Source of the DNA: JAIYDJ01 sp038246975
GTDB lineage: Bacteria > Pseudomonadota > Alphaproteobacteria > Rhodobacterales > Rhodobacteraceae
NCBI GenBank assembly: GCA_038246975.1
Contig: JBBRVJ010000093.1
Span: 1 to 14,425 of the forward strand
Length of the DNA stretch: 14,425 bases
Direction of reading: 5' to 3'
Part shown: piece by piece, positions 7,262 to 13,775 of the stretch
Layout: each line of letters begins with the position of its first letter
How positions within the stretch are numbered: the first letter of the stretch is position 1
Program-made: the position numbers and the translations under genes
Notes under the pieces: generated by a model
Told to the model about the DNA's origin: nothing
Databases searched by the model: none
Seen by the model: only the letters and a program-made list of their open reading frames with translations

Positions 7262-8143
7262 TCACGCCCTGCGGTTGATCAGCACGATTCCCACCGCCAC
7301 CAGCGCCACCGATCCTAGCAGCGAAACAGACACAGGTTCACCAAAAATGAAGTGCCCCAGACCGATGGCAAACACCGGCGTCAGGAAGGAAAAGCTGGCG
7401 ACCGTCGCCACCGGATAGACCGACAGCAGCCACAGCCACCCGATGAACCCGCCCGCAACCACGACCGACGCCTGAAAGATCAGGCCCGCCCAGTGGATCG
7501 GCTCTACCTCGCGGATCAGCGGGCCGAAGGCGGGGGCGACCAGCAACAGCAAAGGACCGGACACCAGCACCATCCACCACAACTGCATTTCCGGCCCCGC
7601 CTTGGCCAGCGACGTTGCCCGCGCGAGATAAGCGGTGCCTGCCCACCCAAGGGCCGCGACCAGGGCAAACAAGTCTCCCGCAAGGCTGCCCTGCCCGCCT
7701 GCGGTTGCCCCCGAAAGAATCGCCAGCGCCGTGCCCGCAAACGACAGCGCCAGCCCCGCAGCTTTCAGTCGCGTAATCCGCTGCCCCGGCAGTCCGAAAT
7801 GCGCCATCAGCGCGAACCAGACCGGCATCGAATAAAAGATCACCGACGCGCGGCCCACGGTGGTCAGGTCCAGCGCCATGAACAGCGCGAGAAATTCGAC
7901 CGCAAAGACAGTGCCTACCAACAACCCCGGGCCGACATCCTGCCGGGCCGGATTGGGCGCGCGGCCTTTGCAGATCAGCCACAGCGTGACAAACCCTGTC
8001 GCCAGAACCGACCGCAGTCCGGCAAAGAACACCGGTTGGAGACCGGAATTGACCTCTTTGACGATGATCTGGTTGGCGGCCAGCAACAGGGTGATCCCCA
8101 GCAGGACCATCGCACCGAACCCGTCGAGACTGTCCTTGCGCAT
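7262..8143 (-). CDS. EamA-family (DMT superfamily) inner-membrane permease
   Basis: The 293-residue protein consists of about ten hydrophobic segments in two similar halves, the EamA/RhaT-type drug/metabolite transporter fold. Family features include the conserved AANQIIVKEV region in the first segment, glycine- and alanine-rich helices, and a final helix ending in LINRRA. Substrate cannot be read from the sequence. I chose the ATG at 8143 because AAGGGG lies five bases upstream; the open frame continues back to 8305 but that stretch overlaps the fur start and is not membrane-like. The gene is divergent from fur. A TTGACA at 8197-8192 may be its -35 element. It is not cotranscribed with anything visible upstream. 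Confidence 0.9.
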   Translation of the reverse strand: MRKDSLDGFGAMVLLGITLLLAANQIIVKEVNSGLQPVFFAGLRSVLATGFVTLWLICKGRAPNPARQDVGPGLLVGTVFAVEFLALFMALDLTTVGRASVIFYSMPVWFALMAHFGLPGQRITRLKAAGLALSFAGTALAILSGATAGGQGSLAGDLFALVAALGWAGTAYLARATSLAKAGPEMQLWWMVLVSGPLLLLVAPAFGPLIREVEPIHWAGLIFQASVVVAGGFIGWLWLLSVYPVATVASFSFLTPVFAIGLGHFIFGEPVSVSLLGSVALVAVGIVLINRRA

Positions 8144-8168
8144 GGGAACCCCTTGAAATGTCGTGCCA

Positions 8169-8197
8169 ACCCTTTCCTGCACACTCTGACCTGTCAA
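8169..8197 (-). promoter_or_regulatory. Candidate promoter for the minus-strand eamA gene
   Basis: A perfect -35 TTGACA (8197-8192) is followed by a 17-base spacer and a poor -10 (AAGGGT, 8174-8169). Start of transcription near 8162 would give a short leader that contains the AAGGGG ribosome binding site. The weak -10 limits confidence. Confidence 0.35.
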
Positions 8198-8232
8198 GGC
8201 CGCGAAACCTCTGGCAAGCTTTGGCCCTTTCC

Positions 8233-8252
8233 CGTAAACGGCGCGTAAACGG
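8233..8252. repeat. Tandem CGTAAACGG repeat just upstream of fur
   Basis: CGTAAACGG occurs at 8233-8241 and again at 8244-8252, an 11-base period or about one helical turn. The second copy ends nine bases before the fur ATG and would overlap its ribosome binding site area. It could be an operator or part of the leader, or be chance. Confidence 0.6.
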
Positions 8253-8261
8253 GGGGTGCCC

Positions 8262-8672
8262 ATGTCGGACATCATAGCGCGCTGCGAGGCCAGAGGCTTG
8301 CGCATGACGGACCAGCGCAGGGTTGTGGCGCGGGTGATCGGTGCTGCCGAGGACCATCCGGATGTCGAGGAGCTTTATGCCCGCGCTGCGGCGGTCGACC
8401 CGCGCATTTCGCTGGCGACCGTTTACCGGACCGTCAAGCTGTTCGAGGAATCGGGCATTCTGGACAAGCTGGAATTTGGCGACGGCCGGGCGCGGTACGA
8501 GGATGCCGAACGCGACCACCACGACCATCTGATTGATGTGAACACCGGGCAGGTCATTGAATTCATTGATCCTGATATCGAAGCCTTGCAAGAACGCATC
8601 GCGGCGCGGTTGGGGTATCGGTTGATCGGACATCGGCTGGAACTGCTCGGCGTGCCGGTGAAGAAGTCCTGA
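8262..8672 (+). CDS. fur: Fur-family metal-responsive repressor (Fur/Mur type)
   Basis: This 136-residue cytoplasmic DNA-binding protein has an N-terminal winged helix with the signature SLATVYRTVKLFEESG (50-65) and a C-terminal dimerisation/metal domain. Likely metal ligands are His32, Glu80, His86, His87, His89 and Glu100, within DHHDHLI and VIEF. The structural-zinc CxxC that follows HHDHLI in Escherichia coli Fur is replaced here by Asp-Val-Asn-Thr. This is common in alphaproteobacterial Fur/Mur proteins, which in Rhodobacter and rhizobia mainly control manganese uptake. The motif order does not suggest Irr or Zur. I chose the ATG at 8262 rather than the in-frame GTG at 8256 on family length. 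An EamA permease gene follows after one base, so the two form a likely operon. The tandem repeat upstream could be relevant to autoregulation. Confidence 0.92.
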   Translation: MSDIIARCEARGLRMTDQRRVVARVIGAAEDHPDVEELYARAAAVDPRISLATVYRTVKLFEESGILDKLEFGDGRARYEDAERDHHDHLIDVNTGQVIEFIDPDIEALQERIAARLGYRLIGHRLELLGVPVKKS

Positions 8673-8673
8673 C

Positions 8674-9573
8674 ATGCAGAATCAGAAAGACAATTTCCGC
8701 GGCATCCTGTTGATGACCGCGTCGATGGCTGGGTTTGCTGTCGAGGATATGTTCATAAAATTCGCCTCCGCATCCGTGCCGACCGGGCAGATCTTGCTGT
8801 TGCTGTCGGTGTTTGGCACGCCGGTATTTGCCGCCATGGCCCGCAGGCAGGGAGCAAAGTTCTGGGCGCCAGAGGCGCTGCACCGGGCGGTGATCTGGCG
8901 CAATCTGGGCGAGATGATCGGGACGGCGGGGTTTGTCACTGCACTGGCGCTGACGCCGTTGACCAGTGCGACCGCGATTTTTCAGGCGACGCCGCTGGCG
9001 GTCACGCTGGGTGCGGCGCTGTTTCTGGGCGAAAAGGTCGGCTGGCGGCGCTGGACGGCAATTCTTGTGGGATTCTGCGGGGTTATGCTGATCATCAGGC
9101 CGGGGATGGACGGGTTTGAGCTTGCCTCGTTGTGGTCGGTGCTGGCGGTTTTGGGGCTTTCTACCCGCGATGTCGCGACGCGGCGGGTGCCTGCGACGAT
9201 CTCGACACTGCAACTCGCCGCCTGGGGCTTTGCGGCTGTGGGGATTCTGGGGGCCGGGATGCTGATCCTGTCGGGGGGCGCTGTGTGGCTGACGGTGCCG
9301 CAAGCGGCTTGCATCGGGGCGGCACTGGTCTGCGGGATTGGGGCCTATTGGGCCATCATCTCGTCCGTCCGGCTGGGCGAAGTCGCTGTAATCACACCGT
9401 TCCGCTATTCCCGGCTGGTGTTCGCCATGATCATCGGAGCAGTGGTTTTTGCCGAACGCCCTGACGCGCTGACGCTGACCGGGGCGGCGATCATCATCGC
9501 GTCGGGGCTTTATACCTTTGCCCGCGAACGTGCCCGCAAGCGTGCCCTTTCCACAAAGCCGCTGGCGGGGTAG
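8674..9573 (+). CDS. EamA-family (DMT superfamily) permease, cotranscribed with fur
   Basis: The 299-residue membrane protein has about ten hydrophobic helices in two EamA repeats. The first repeat carries the typical ATPLAVTLGAALFLGEKVGWRR-type loop at about 104-126 and the second a matching PFRYSRLVFAMIIGAVVFAE region. The C-terminus is a basic cytoplasmic tail (RERARKRA). The ATG lies one base past the fur stop, so translation is probably coupled to fur. Substrate is unknown. The position behind a metal regulator hints at, but does not show, a metal-related role. Enolase follows after 32 bases. Confidence 0.9.
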   Translation: MQNQKDNFRGILLMTASMAGFAVEDMFIKFASASVPTGQILLLLSVFGTPVFAAMARRQGAKFWAPEALHRAVIWRNLGEMIGTAGFVTALALTPLTSATAIFQATPLAVTLGAALFLGEKVGWRRWTAILVGFCGVMLIIRPGMDGFELASLWSVLAVLGLSTRDVATRRVPATISTLQLAAWGFAAVGILGAGMLILSGGAVWLTVPQAACIGAALVCGIGAYWAIISSVRLGEVAVITPFRYSRLVFAMIIGAVVFAERPDALTLTGAAIIIASGLYTFARERARKRALSTKPLAG

Positions 9574-9605
9574 AGAACAGCCGAATCCCTTTGGAGCATC
9601 CTCCC

Positions 9606-10889
9606 ATGAGCACGATCATCGACATCCAAGCCCGTGAAATCCTTGACAGTCGTGGGAATCCCACAGTCGAGGTCGACGTCTTTCTGGAAGGCGGCGCGAT
9701 GGGGCGCGCGGCGGTGCCGTCGGGCGCCAGCACCGGCGCGCATGAGGCGGTCGAGCGGCGCGACGGCGATCCCGACCGCTACAAAGGCAAGGGCGTTCTG
9801 GAGGCTGTGGCGGCGATCAACGGCGAAATTGCTGAGGAAATCGTAGGGTTTGACGCGACCGAACAGGTGGGCATCGACCGCACGATGATCGAGATGGACG
9901 GGACGCCGAACAAGGGGCGGCTGGGGGCGAATGCCATTCTGGGCGTGTCGCTGGCGGTGGCAAAGGCTGCGGCGGAGTTTACCGGGCAGCCGCTGTATCG
10001 CTATGTCGGAGGCACGTCTGCGCGGGTGTTGCCGGTGCCGATGATGAACATCATCAATGGCGGGCAACATGCTGACAACCCTATTGATATTCAGGAATTC
10101 ATGATCATGCCGGTGGCCGCGGTGAACCTCCGCGAGGCGGTGCGGATGGGGTCGGAAGTGTTTCACACGCTGAAGAAAGAACTGTCGGCGGCAGGGCATA
10201 ACACCAATGTCGGCGATGAGGGCGGCTTTGCGCCGAACCTTAAGTCCGCCCGTGAAGCGCTTGATTTCATTCTAAAATCCATAGAGAAAGCGGGTTATCG
10301 TCCGGGCGAGGATATTTATCTGGCGCTGGATTGTGCGGCGACGGAATACTTCAAGGGCGGAAAATACGAGATGGAGGGCGAGGGGAAGTCGCTGTCCATC
10401 GAGGAAAACGTCGATTTCCTTGCGGGATTGGCGGCGGATTACCCGATCATCAGCATCGAGGACGGCTGTTCCGAAGATGACTGGGCGGGGTGGAAACTGC
10501 TGACGGATCGTCTGGGGGCCAAGCTGCAACTGGTCGGCGACGATCTGTTCGTGACCAATCCAAAGCGGTTGCAGCAGGGGATTTCAATGGGTTGCGCGAA
10601 CTCCATGTTGGTCAAGGTCAACCAGATCGGCACGCTGACCGAGACTTTGGCGGCGGTCGATATGGCCCATCGGGCGGGGTATACCAACGTGATGAGCCAC
10701 CGGTCGGGCGAAACAGAGGATGCCACGATTGCCGATCTGGCGGTTGCGACCAACTGCGGACAGATCAAGACGGGGTCGCTGTCGCGGTCTGACCGTCTGG
10801 CGAAGTATAACCAGTTGATCCGCATCGAGGAATTGCTGGGCGAGACGGCAGAATATGCCGGGCGCAGCGTCTTGCGGGGCCAGCATTGA
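9606..10889 (+). CDS. eno: Enolase (phosphopyruvate hydratase)
   Basis: This full-length 427-residue glycolytic enzyme interconverts 2-phosphoglycerate and phosphoenolpyruvate. By alignment with the E. coli enzyme, His155, Glu164, Glu205, the metal ligands Asp242, Glu285 and Asp312, Lys337 in LVKVNQIGTLTE, the SHRSGET loop (364-370) and Lys388 are all present. The N-terminus MSTIIDIQAREILDSRGNPT is canonical. GGAG (9593-9596) lies nine bases before the ATG. It may be read from the fur promoter or from its own; no convincing promoter was seen in the 32-base gap. No clear intrinsic terminator follows. Confidence 0.98.
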   Translation: MSTIIDIQAREILDSRGNPTVEVDVFLEGGAMGRAAVPSGASTGAHEAVERRDGDPDRYKGKGVLEAVAAINGEIAEEIVGFDATEQVGIDRTMIEMDGTPNKGRLGANAILGVSLAVAKAAAEFTGQPLYRYVGGTSARVLPVPMMNIINGGQHADNPIDIQEFMIMPVAAVNLREAVRMGSEVFHTLKKELSAAGHNTNVGDEGGFAPNLKSAREALDFILKSIEKAGYRPGEDIYLALDCAATEYFKGGKYEMEGEGKSLSIEENVDFLAGLAADYPIISIEDGCSEDDWAGWKLLTDRLGAKLQLVGDDLFVTNPKRLQQGISMGCANSMLVKVNQIGTLTETLAAVDMAHRAGYTNVMSHRSGETEDATIADLAVATNCGQIKTGSLSRSDRLAKYNQLIRIEELLGETAEYAGRSVLRGQH

Positions 10890-10926
10890 GAATAACAGGT
10901 TAACGCTCTGATCTTGCTGAGAATAA
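10887..10926. repeat. Direct repeat TGAGAATAA at the eno stop codon
   Basis: TGAGAATAA occurs at 10887-10895, where it includes the eno stop codon, and again at 10918-10926. The copies are 31 bases apart. Too short to exclude chance. Confidence 0.35.
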
Positions 10927-11067
10927 GCGTGTCACCTGCTGTACACCCCCTGTACACCCCCTGTGCAGACGTATCGTTTGCACGGGGGCTTGACCCGCAT
11001 TGTTAACGCCCCGCGCGGTCAGGTGCAAAGCTCGTGTCGGTACGGGGCCAGAGCCGGGCTGTCGAGG
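10890..11067. other. Non-coding stretch after eno
   Basis: From the eno stop to the end of the small minus-strand ORF no gene is visible. The stretch holds the 11-base tandem repeats (10939-10967), and GTTAACGC twice (near 10899 and 11001). No hairpin with a T-run was found to end eno transcription. Together with 11245-11350 it makes up the 461-base gap between eno and the cupin gene, interrupted only by the putative small ORF. Confidence 0.5.
10939..10967. repeat. 11-base tandem repeat CTGTACACCCC
   Basis: Two perfect copies (10939-10949, 10950-10960) are followed by a partial third beginning CTGTGCA (10961-10967). The period equals about one helical turn, so all copies would face the same side of the DNA. 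No protein is known to me for this motif. Confidence 0.75.
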
Positions 11068-11244
11068 TTAGGGCACCGGGCGGTGGTTCACGGTCATCCG
11101 GGACCGGAGAAGATCGACGTCCGGCAGCGGGGTCTTGATCCGCGCGAGGATCACATCGGCCGTTCCCACCAGCGGGGCCACGGTTTCGGCATCGTCCGAC
11201 TGGCGCGACAGGCTGGCGGAGCGCAACAGTCCGGTGATCGGCAT
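11068..11244 (-). CDS. Putative small protein of unknown function (58 residues)
   Basis: The frame from ATG 11244 to TAA 11068 has strongly G/C-ending codons and a protein-like composition: MPITGLLRSA at the start, TADVILARIKTPLP in the middle and MTVNHRPVP at the end. AGGA lies about ten bases upstream of the ATG. I do not recognise the family. No membrane segment, signal peptide or cysteine motif is visible. It is divergent from the cupin gene. The competing frame on the same strand is low-complexity and arginine/glycine/proline-rich, typical of a shadow. The frame stays open upstream into the cupin region but offers no other good start. It could also be the remnant C-terminus of a larger protein. 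Confidence 0.5.
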   Translation of the reverse strand: MPITGLLRSASLSRQSDDAETVAPLVGTADVILARIKTPLPDVDLLRSRMTVNHRPVP

Positions 11245-11306
11245 GCCCAGCCATTCCTGCGCCTTGTGCGACGCGGGGTGCGGTGTCGAGGGGGATTTCC
11301 TTTTAT

Positions 11307-11325
11307 GCCTCCGGCGGGGATATTT
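11307..11325. repeat. GCCTCCGGCGGGGATATTT element (possible Rhodobacteraceae intergenic repeat)
   Basis: The element lies 25 bases upstream of the cupin start codon. I recall near-identical sequences being scattered between genes in Rhodobacteraceae genomes, but only one copy is in this window, so this cannot be confirmed here. The CCTCCGGCGGGG part can form a small hairpin. Confidence 0.35.
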
Positions 11326-11350
11326 GAGCCAGTTGGAACGGGGGGACTTG

Positions 11351-11776
11351 ATGGGCGAGGCAGAGCGGATCATTGCGGCCCTGAGGCTGGCGGCGCATCC
11401 CGAGGGCGGGTGGTATCGCCAGACCTGGGTCGGGCCGGGGGAGGCGCGGGCTTGCGGCACGGCGATCCTGTTTTTGCTGGCGGCGGGCGAGCGGAGCCAT
11501 TGGCACCGGGTAGATGCCGACGAGATCTGGCTGTTTCATGCCGGGGCGCCGTTGGTGCTGAGCCTTGGGGCGAGCGAGGCCGGGTGTTCCGAGGTTCGGC
11601 TGGGGCCTGATGTGCTGGGCGGGGATGCCGTGCAGGGGATCGTGCCTGCGGGATGGTGGCAGGCGGCGCGGACCACGGGGGCGTGGTCGCTGGTATCCTG
11701 CACCGTGTCGCCGGGGTTCCGGTTCGAGGGGTTCGATCTGGCGGCCCCCGGTTTCGACATTCCGGTGGTCGGCTGA
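11351..11776 (+). CDS. Cupin_5 (DUF985) family protein
   Basis: This 141-residue soluble single-domain cupin has the DUF985 signature HPEGGWYRQTW (16-26). A metal-site-like cluster follows: His50, His52 and Glu58 in SHWHRVDADE, plus His63. The VPAGWWQAAR strand and the C-terminal GFRFEGFDLA complete the fold. The biochemical role of the family is not established; some homologues resemble sugar-nucleotide epimerase-like cupins. A G-rich ribosome binding site (GGGGGGA) lies about five bases before the ATG. The stop codon shares its A with the start of the desaturase gene, so the two are probably coupled. Confidence 0.87.
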   Translation: MGEAERIIAALRLAAHPEGGWYRQTWVGPGEARACGTAILFLLAAGERSHWHRVDADEIWLFHAGAPLVLSLGASEAGCSEVRLGPDVLGGDAVQGIVPAGWWQAARTTGAWSLVSCTVSPGFRFEGFDLAAPGFDIPVVG

Positions 11777-12654
11777 TGGATCATCGCAGCTTTGTGGCCG
11801 GGCTGGAGCCGGGGGTGAAGGCCGCGCTGACCGCGCGCGAGGATGCGCCGGGGTTGCGGCATCTGAGCCTGCACGGCGGAGCGATTGCGCTGGTCGGGCT
11901 GTTGATCGGGTTGGGCGTGCCGGGGTGGTGGGTATTATTGCCGGTGCAGGGGGTGCTGATCACCTTTCTGTTCACGCTGGAGCACGAGGCGACCCACAAG
12001 ACGCCGTTTGCGAATGAGCGGTTGAATGATTGGGTCGGGCGGGCGTGCGGGTTTCTGTTGCTGTTGCCGTTCGAGTGGTTCCGCTATTTCCATCTGGCGC
12101 ATCACCGCTGGACCAACATTCCGGGGCGCGATCCGGAACTGGCCGGGGCAAAGCCTGCGACATGGCGGGAATGGGTCTGGCATGTGTCGGGTGTGCCCTA
12201 TTGGGCATCGCAGGGGCGGCTGATCTGGGCGCTGGTGCAGGGGCGCGGGTCGGCGGACTATCTGCCAGACAGTGCCATGCCGCGCATCGTGCGCGAGGCG
12301 CGGATGATGGCGGTGGGCTATGCGGCGGCGCTGATCCTGTTTCCGGGGCTGATCTGGGTGTGGATCGTGCCGGTGCTGCTGGGGCAGCCGGCGTTGCGGC
12401 TGTATCTGCTGGCCGAGCATGGCGATTGCCCGCAGGTGGCCAACATGTTCGAGAATACGCGGACGGTGTTCACAAGCCGGTTGATACGGTTTCTGGCGTG
12501 GAACATGCCCTATCATGTCGAGCATCACGTCTATCCGTCCGTGCCGTTTCACCGCCTGCCCGAGTTGCATCGGTTGATGAAAGCCGAGTTGCGGGTGACG
12601 GCAGACGGGTATGTGGCCTTCACGCGCGATTATCTGGCGCGTCGCGTCCGGTGA
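11776..12654 (+). CDS. Fatty acid desaturase-family membrane di-iron protein
   Basis: The 292-residue integral membrane protein has the three histidine boxes of membrane desaturases/hydroxylases: HEATH (70-74), HLAHH (106-110) and HVEHH (247-251). AEHGDCP near 213-219 supplies another histidine. Hydrophobic stretches lie at about 34-68, 90-100 and 178-212. It would oxidise a lipid or a similar hydrophobic substrate using oxygen and an electron donor. The exact substrate (acyl chain, carotenoid or other) cannot be read. The ATG overlaps the cupin stop by one base (TGATG), which fixes the start. A carotenoid hydroxylase/ketolase is an alternative, but no carotenoid genes are nearby. Confidence 0.88.
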   Translation: MDHRSFVAGLEPGVKAALTAREDAPGLRHLSLHGGAIALVGLLIGLGVPGWWVLLPVQGVLITFLFTLEHEATHKTPFANERLNDWVGRACGFLLLLPFEWFRYFHLAHHRWTNIPGRDPELAGAKPATWREWVWHVSGVPYWASQGRLIWALVQGRGSADYLPDSAMPRIVREARMMAVGYAAALILFPGLIWVWIVPVLLGQPALRLYLLAEHGDCPQVANMFENTRTVFTSRLIRFLAWNMPYHVEHHVYPSVPFHRLPELHRLMKAELRVTADGYVAFTRDYLARRVR

Positions 12655-12676
12655 TGACCCGCATGCCAAAGTAGCA

Positions 12677-12704
12677 TTGGTCCTTGTTGCCGCCCTGCGA
12701 TAAG
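12677..12704 (+). promoter_or_regulatory. Candidate promoter for rarD
   Basis: TTGGTC (12677-12682) and GATAAG (12699-12704) are separated by 16 bases in the 76-base gap before rarD. Both hexamers match the consensus only in part, so this is a weak call. Confidence 0.3.
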
Positions 12705-12730
12705 CCGAGGGCCAGGTCAGGGGGCAAGCG

Positions 12731-13648
12731 ATGCCGGATGCTGTGGCAGTCAAGACTGGGGGCGTCAAGAACGAGGACTCGCTGCGCGGCTTCGGCTTTG
12801 CGCTGACGGCCTATCTGATGTGGGGGTTCCTGCCGCTGTTCATGAAGCAGTTGGCCCATATCTCGCCGCTGGAGGTGATCGCGCATCGGGTGATCTGGTC
12901 GGTGCCGATTGCCGGGGCCGTGTTGTGGCTGACCGGGCGGACGGGCGATCTGACCGTGGCGCTGCGCAATCCGCGCATGCTGGCGATGGGGGCGGTGACG
13001 GCGGCGCTGATTTCGGTGAACTGGGGCATTTACGTCTGGGCCATCGGGGCGGGTCATGCGCTGGACACGGCGCTGGGGTATTACATCAACCCGCTGTTTT
13101 CGGTGTTTCTGGGGGCGGTGCTGCTGGGCGAGCGGTTGAGCCGCTGGCAGGTGATCGCCATCGGGCTGGCCGGGTTGGCGGTGGCCGTTCTGACCTTCGA
13201 GGCGGGGCGGTTGCCGCTGGTCGCGCTGTCGCTGACGGTCAGTTGGGGCATCTATGCCTATTTCAAGAAATCGCTGCCGATCGGGCCCAATCAGGGATTC
13301 ACGCTGGAGGTGTTGATCCTTACGCTGCCCGCGCTGTTGTATATCGGTTGGCTGGTGTCGACGGGGACCGGGCATTTCCTGATGGGGACCCCGAGGGATA
13401 CCTGGCTGCTGATCGCCTGCGGGGCGATCACGGCGGGGCCGCTGATGATCTATGCCAACGGGGCCAAGCTGTTGCGGCTGTCGACGATTGCCATCCTGCA
13501 ATACATCTCGCCCACGATGATCTTTCTGACGGCGGTGTTCCTGTTCGGCGAGCCGTTCAGCCAGGGCAAGATGATCGCATTTCCGATGATCTGGGGGGCG
13601 CTGGCCATCTATACCTGGGAAATGGTGCGGATCGCGCGGGCGAAGTGA
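12731..13648 (+). CDS. rarD: RarD-type EamA/DMT superfamily permease
   Basis: The 305-residue inner-membrane protein has about ten helices. RarD-type features are YLMWGFLPLFMK in the first helix, NWGIYVWAI (98-106) and ALGYYINPLFSVFLGAVLLG (118-137), followed by ERLSRWQ and a second repeat with AILQYISPTMIF and LFGEPFS. RarD proteins are linked by name to chloramphenicol sensitivity; the true substrate is unclear. The ATG at 12731 has GGGG seven bases upstream. It lies 76 bases after the desaturase and could be in the same transcript. A GC-rich terminator follows. Confidence 0.92.
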   Translation: MPDAVAVKTGGVKNEDSLRGFGFALTAYLMWGFLPLFMKQLAHISPLEVIAHRVIWSVPIAGAVLWLTGRTGDLTVALRNPRMLAMGAVTAALISVNWGIYVWAIGAGHALDTALGYYINPLFSVFLGAVLLGERLSRWQVIAIGLAGLAVAVLTFEAGRLPLVALSLTVSWGIYAYFKKSLPIGPNQGFTLEVLILTLPALLYIGWLVSTGTGHFLMGTPRDTWLLIACGAITAGPLMIYANGAKLLRLSTIAILQYISPTMIFLTAVFLFGEPFSQGKMIAFPMIWGALAIYTWEMVRIARAK

Positions 13649-13732
13649 CGTCGGTGCCCTTCATTTTCTGTCTGCAAGTATCATCGGGGTGCAGTCGTTG
13701 GTGCGCCATTGGTCCCACAACCCATGAATGTG

Positions 13733-13757
13733 CGGGGGGCCGGCCCCCCGGGCTTTT
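13733..13757 (+). terminator. GC-rich intrinsic terminator after rarD
   Basis: CGGGGGG and CCCCCCG form a seven-base stem around the tetraloop CCGG; the core is a 16-base perfect palindrome. GGC and TTTT follow on the plus strand. It lies about 85 bases past rarD and 19 bases before the convergent anmK stop. The reverse strand lacks a T-run. Confidence 0.55.
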
Positions 13758-13775
13758 CAGGACTGGATGACATGT

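Noticed and set aside
10887..10967. CRISPR-like or iteron-like array after eno
   Set aside because: Repeats are 9-11 bases with no unique spacers of CRISPR size, and there are no cas or replication genes nearby.
12030..12674. 214-codon plus-strand frame inside the desaturase gene
   Set aside because: Ala/Gly/Arg-rich frame-shifted reading of the desaturase; the desaturase frame has all three histidine boxes.
12620..13501. 293-codon minus-strand frame opposite rarD
   Set aside because: Gln/Arg/Pro/His-rich shadow without motifs; rarD on the plus strand is clear.
7262..13648. Three DMT-superfamily permeases as a resistance or efflux island
   Set aside because: They are distinct family members next to unrelated housekeeping genes, common in this lineage; no sign of transfer or mobile elements.
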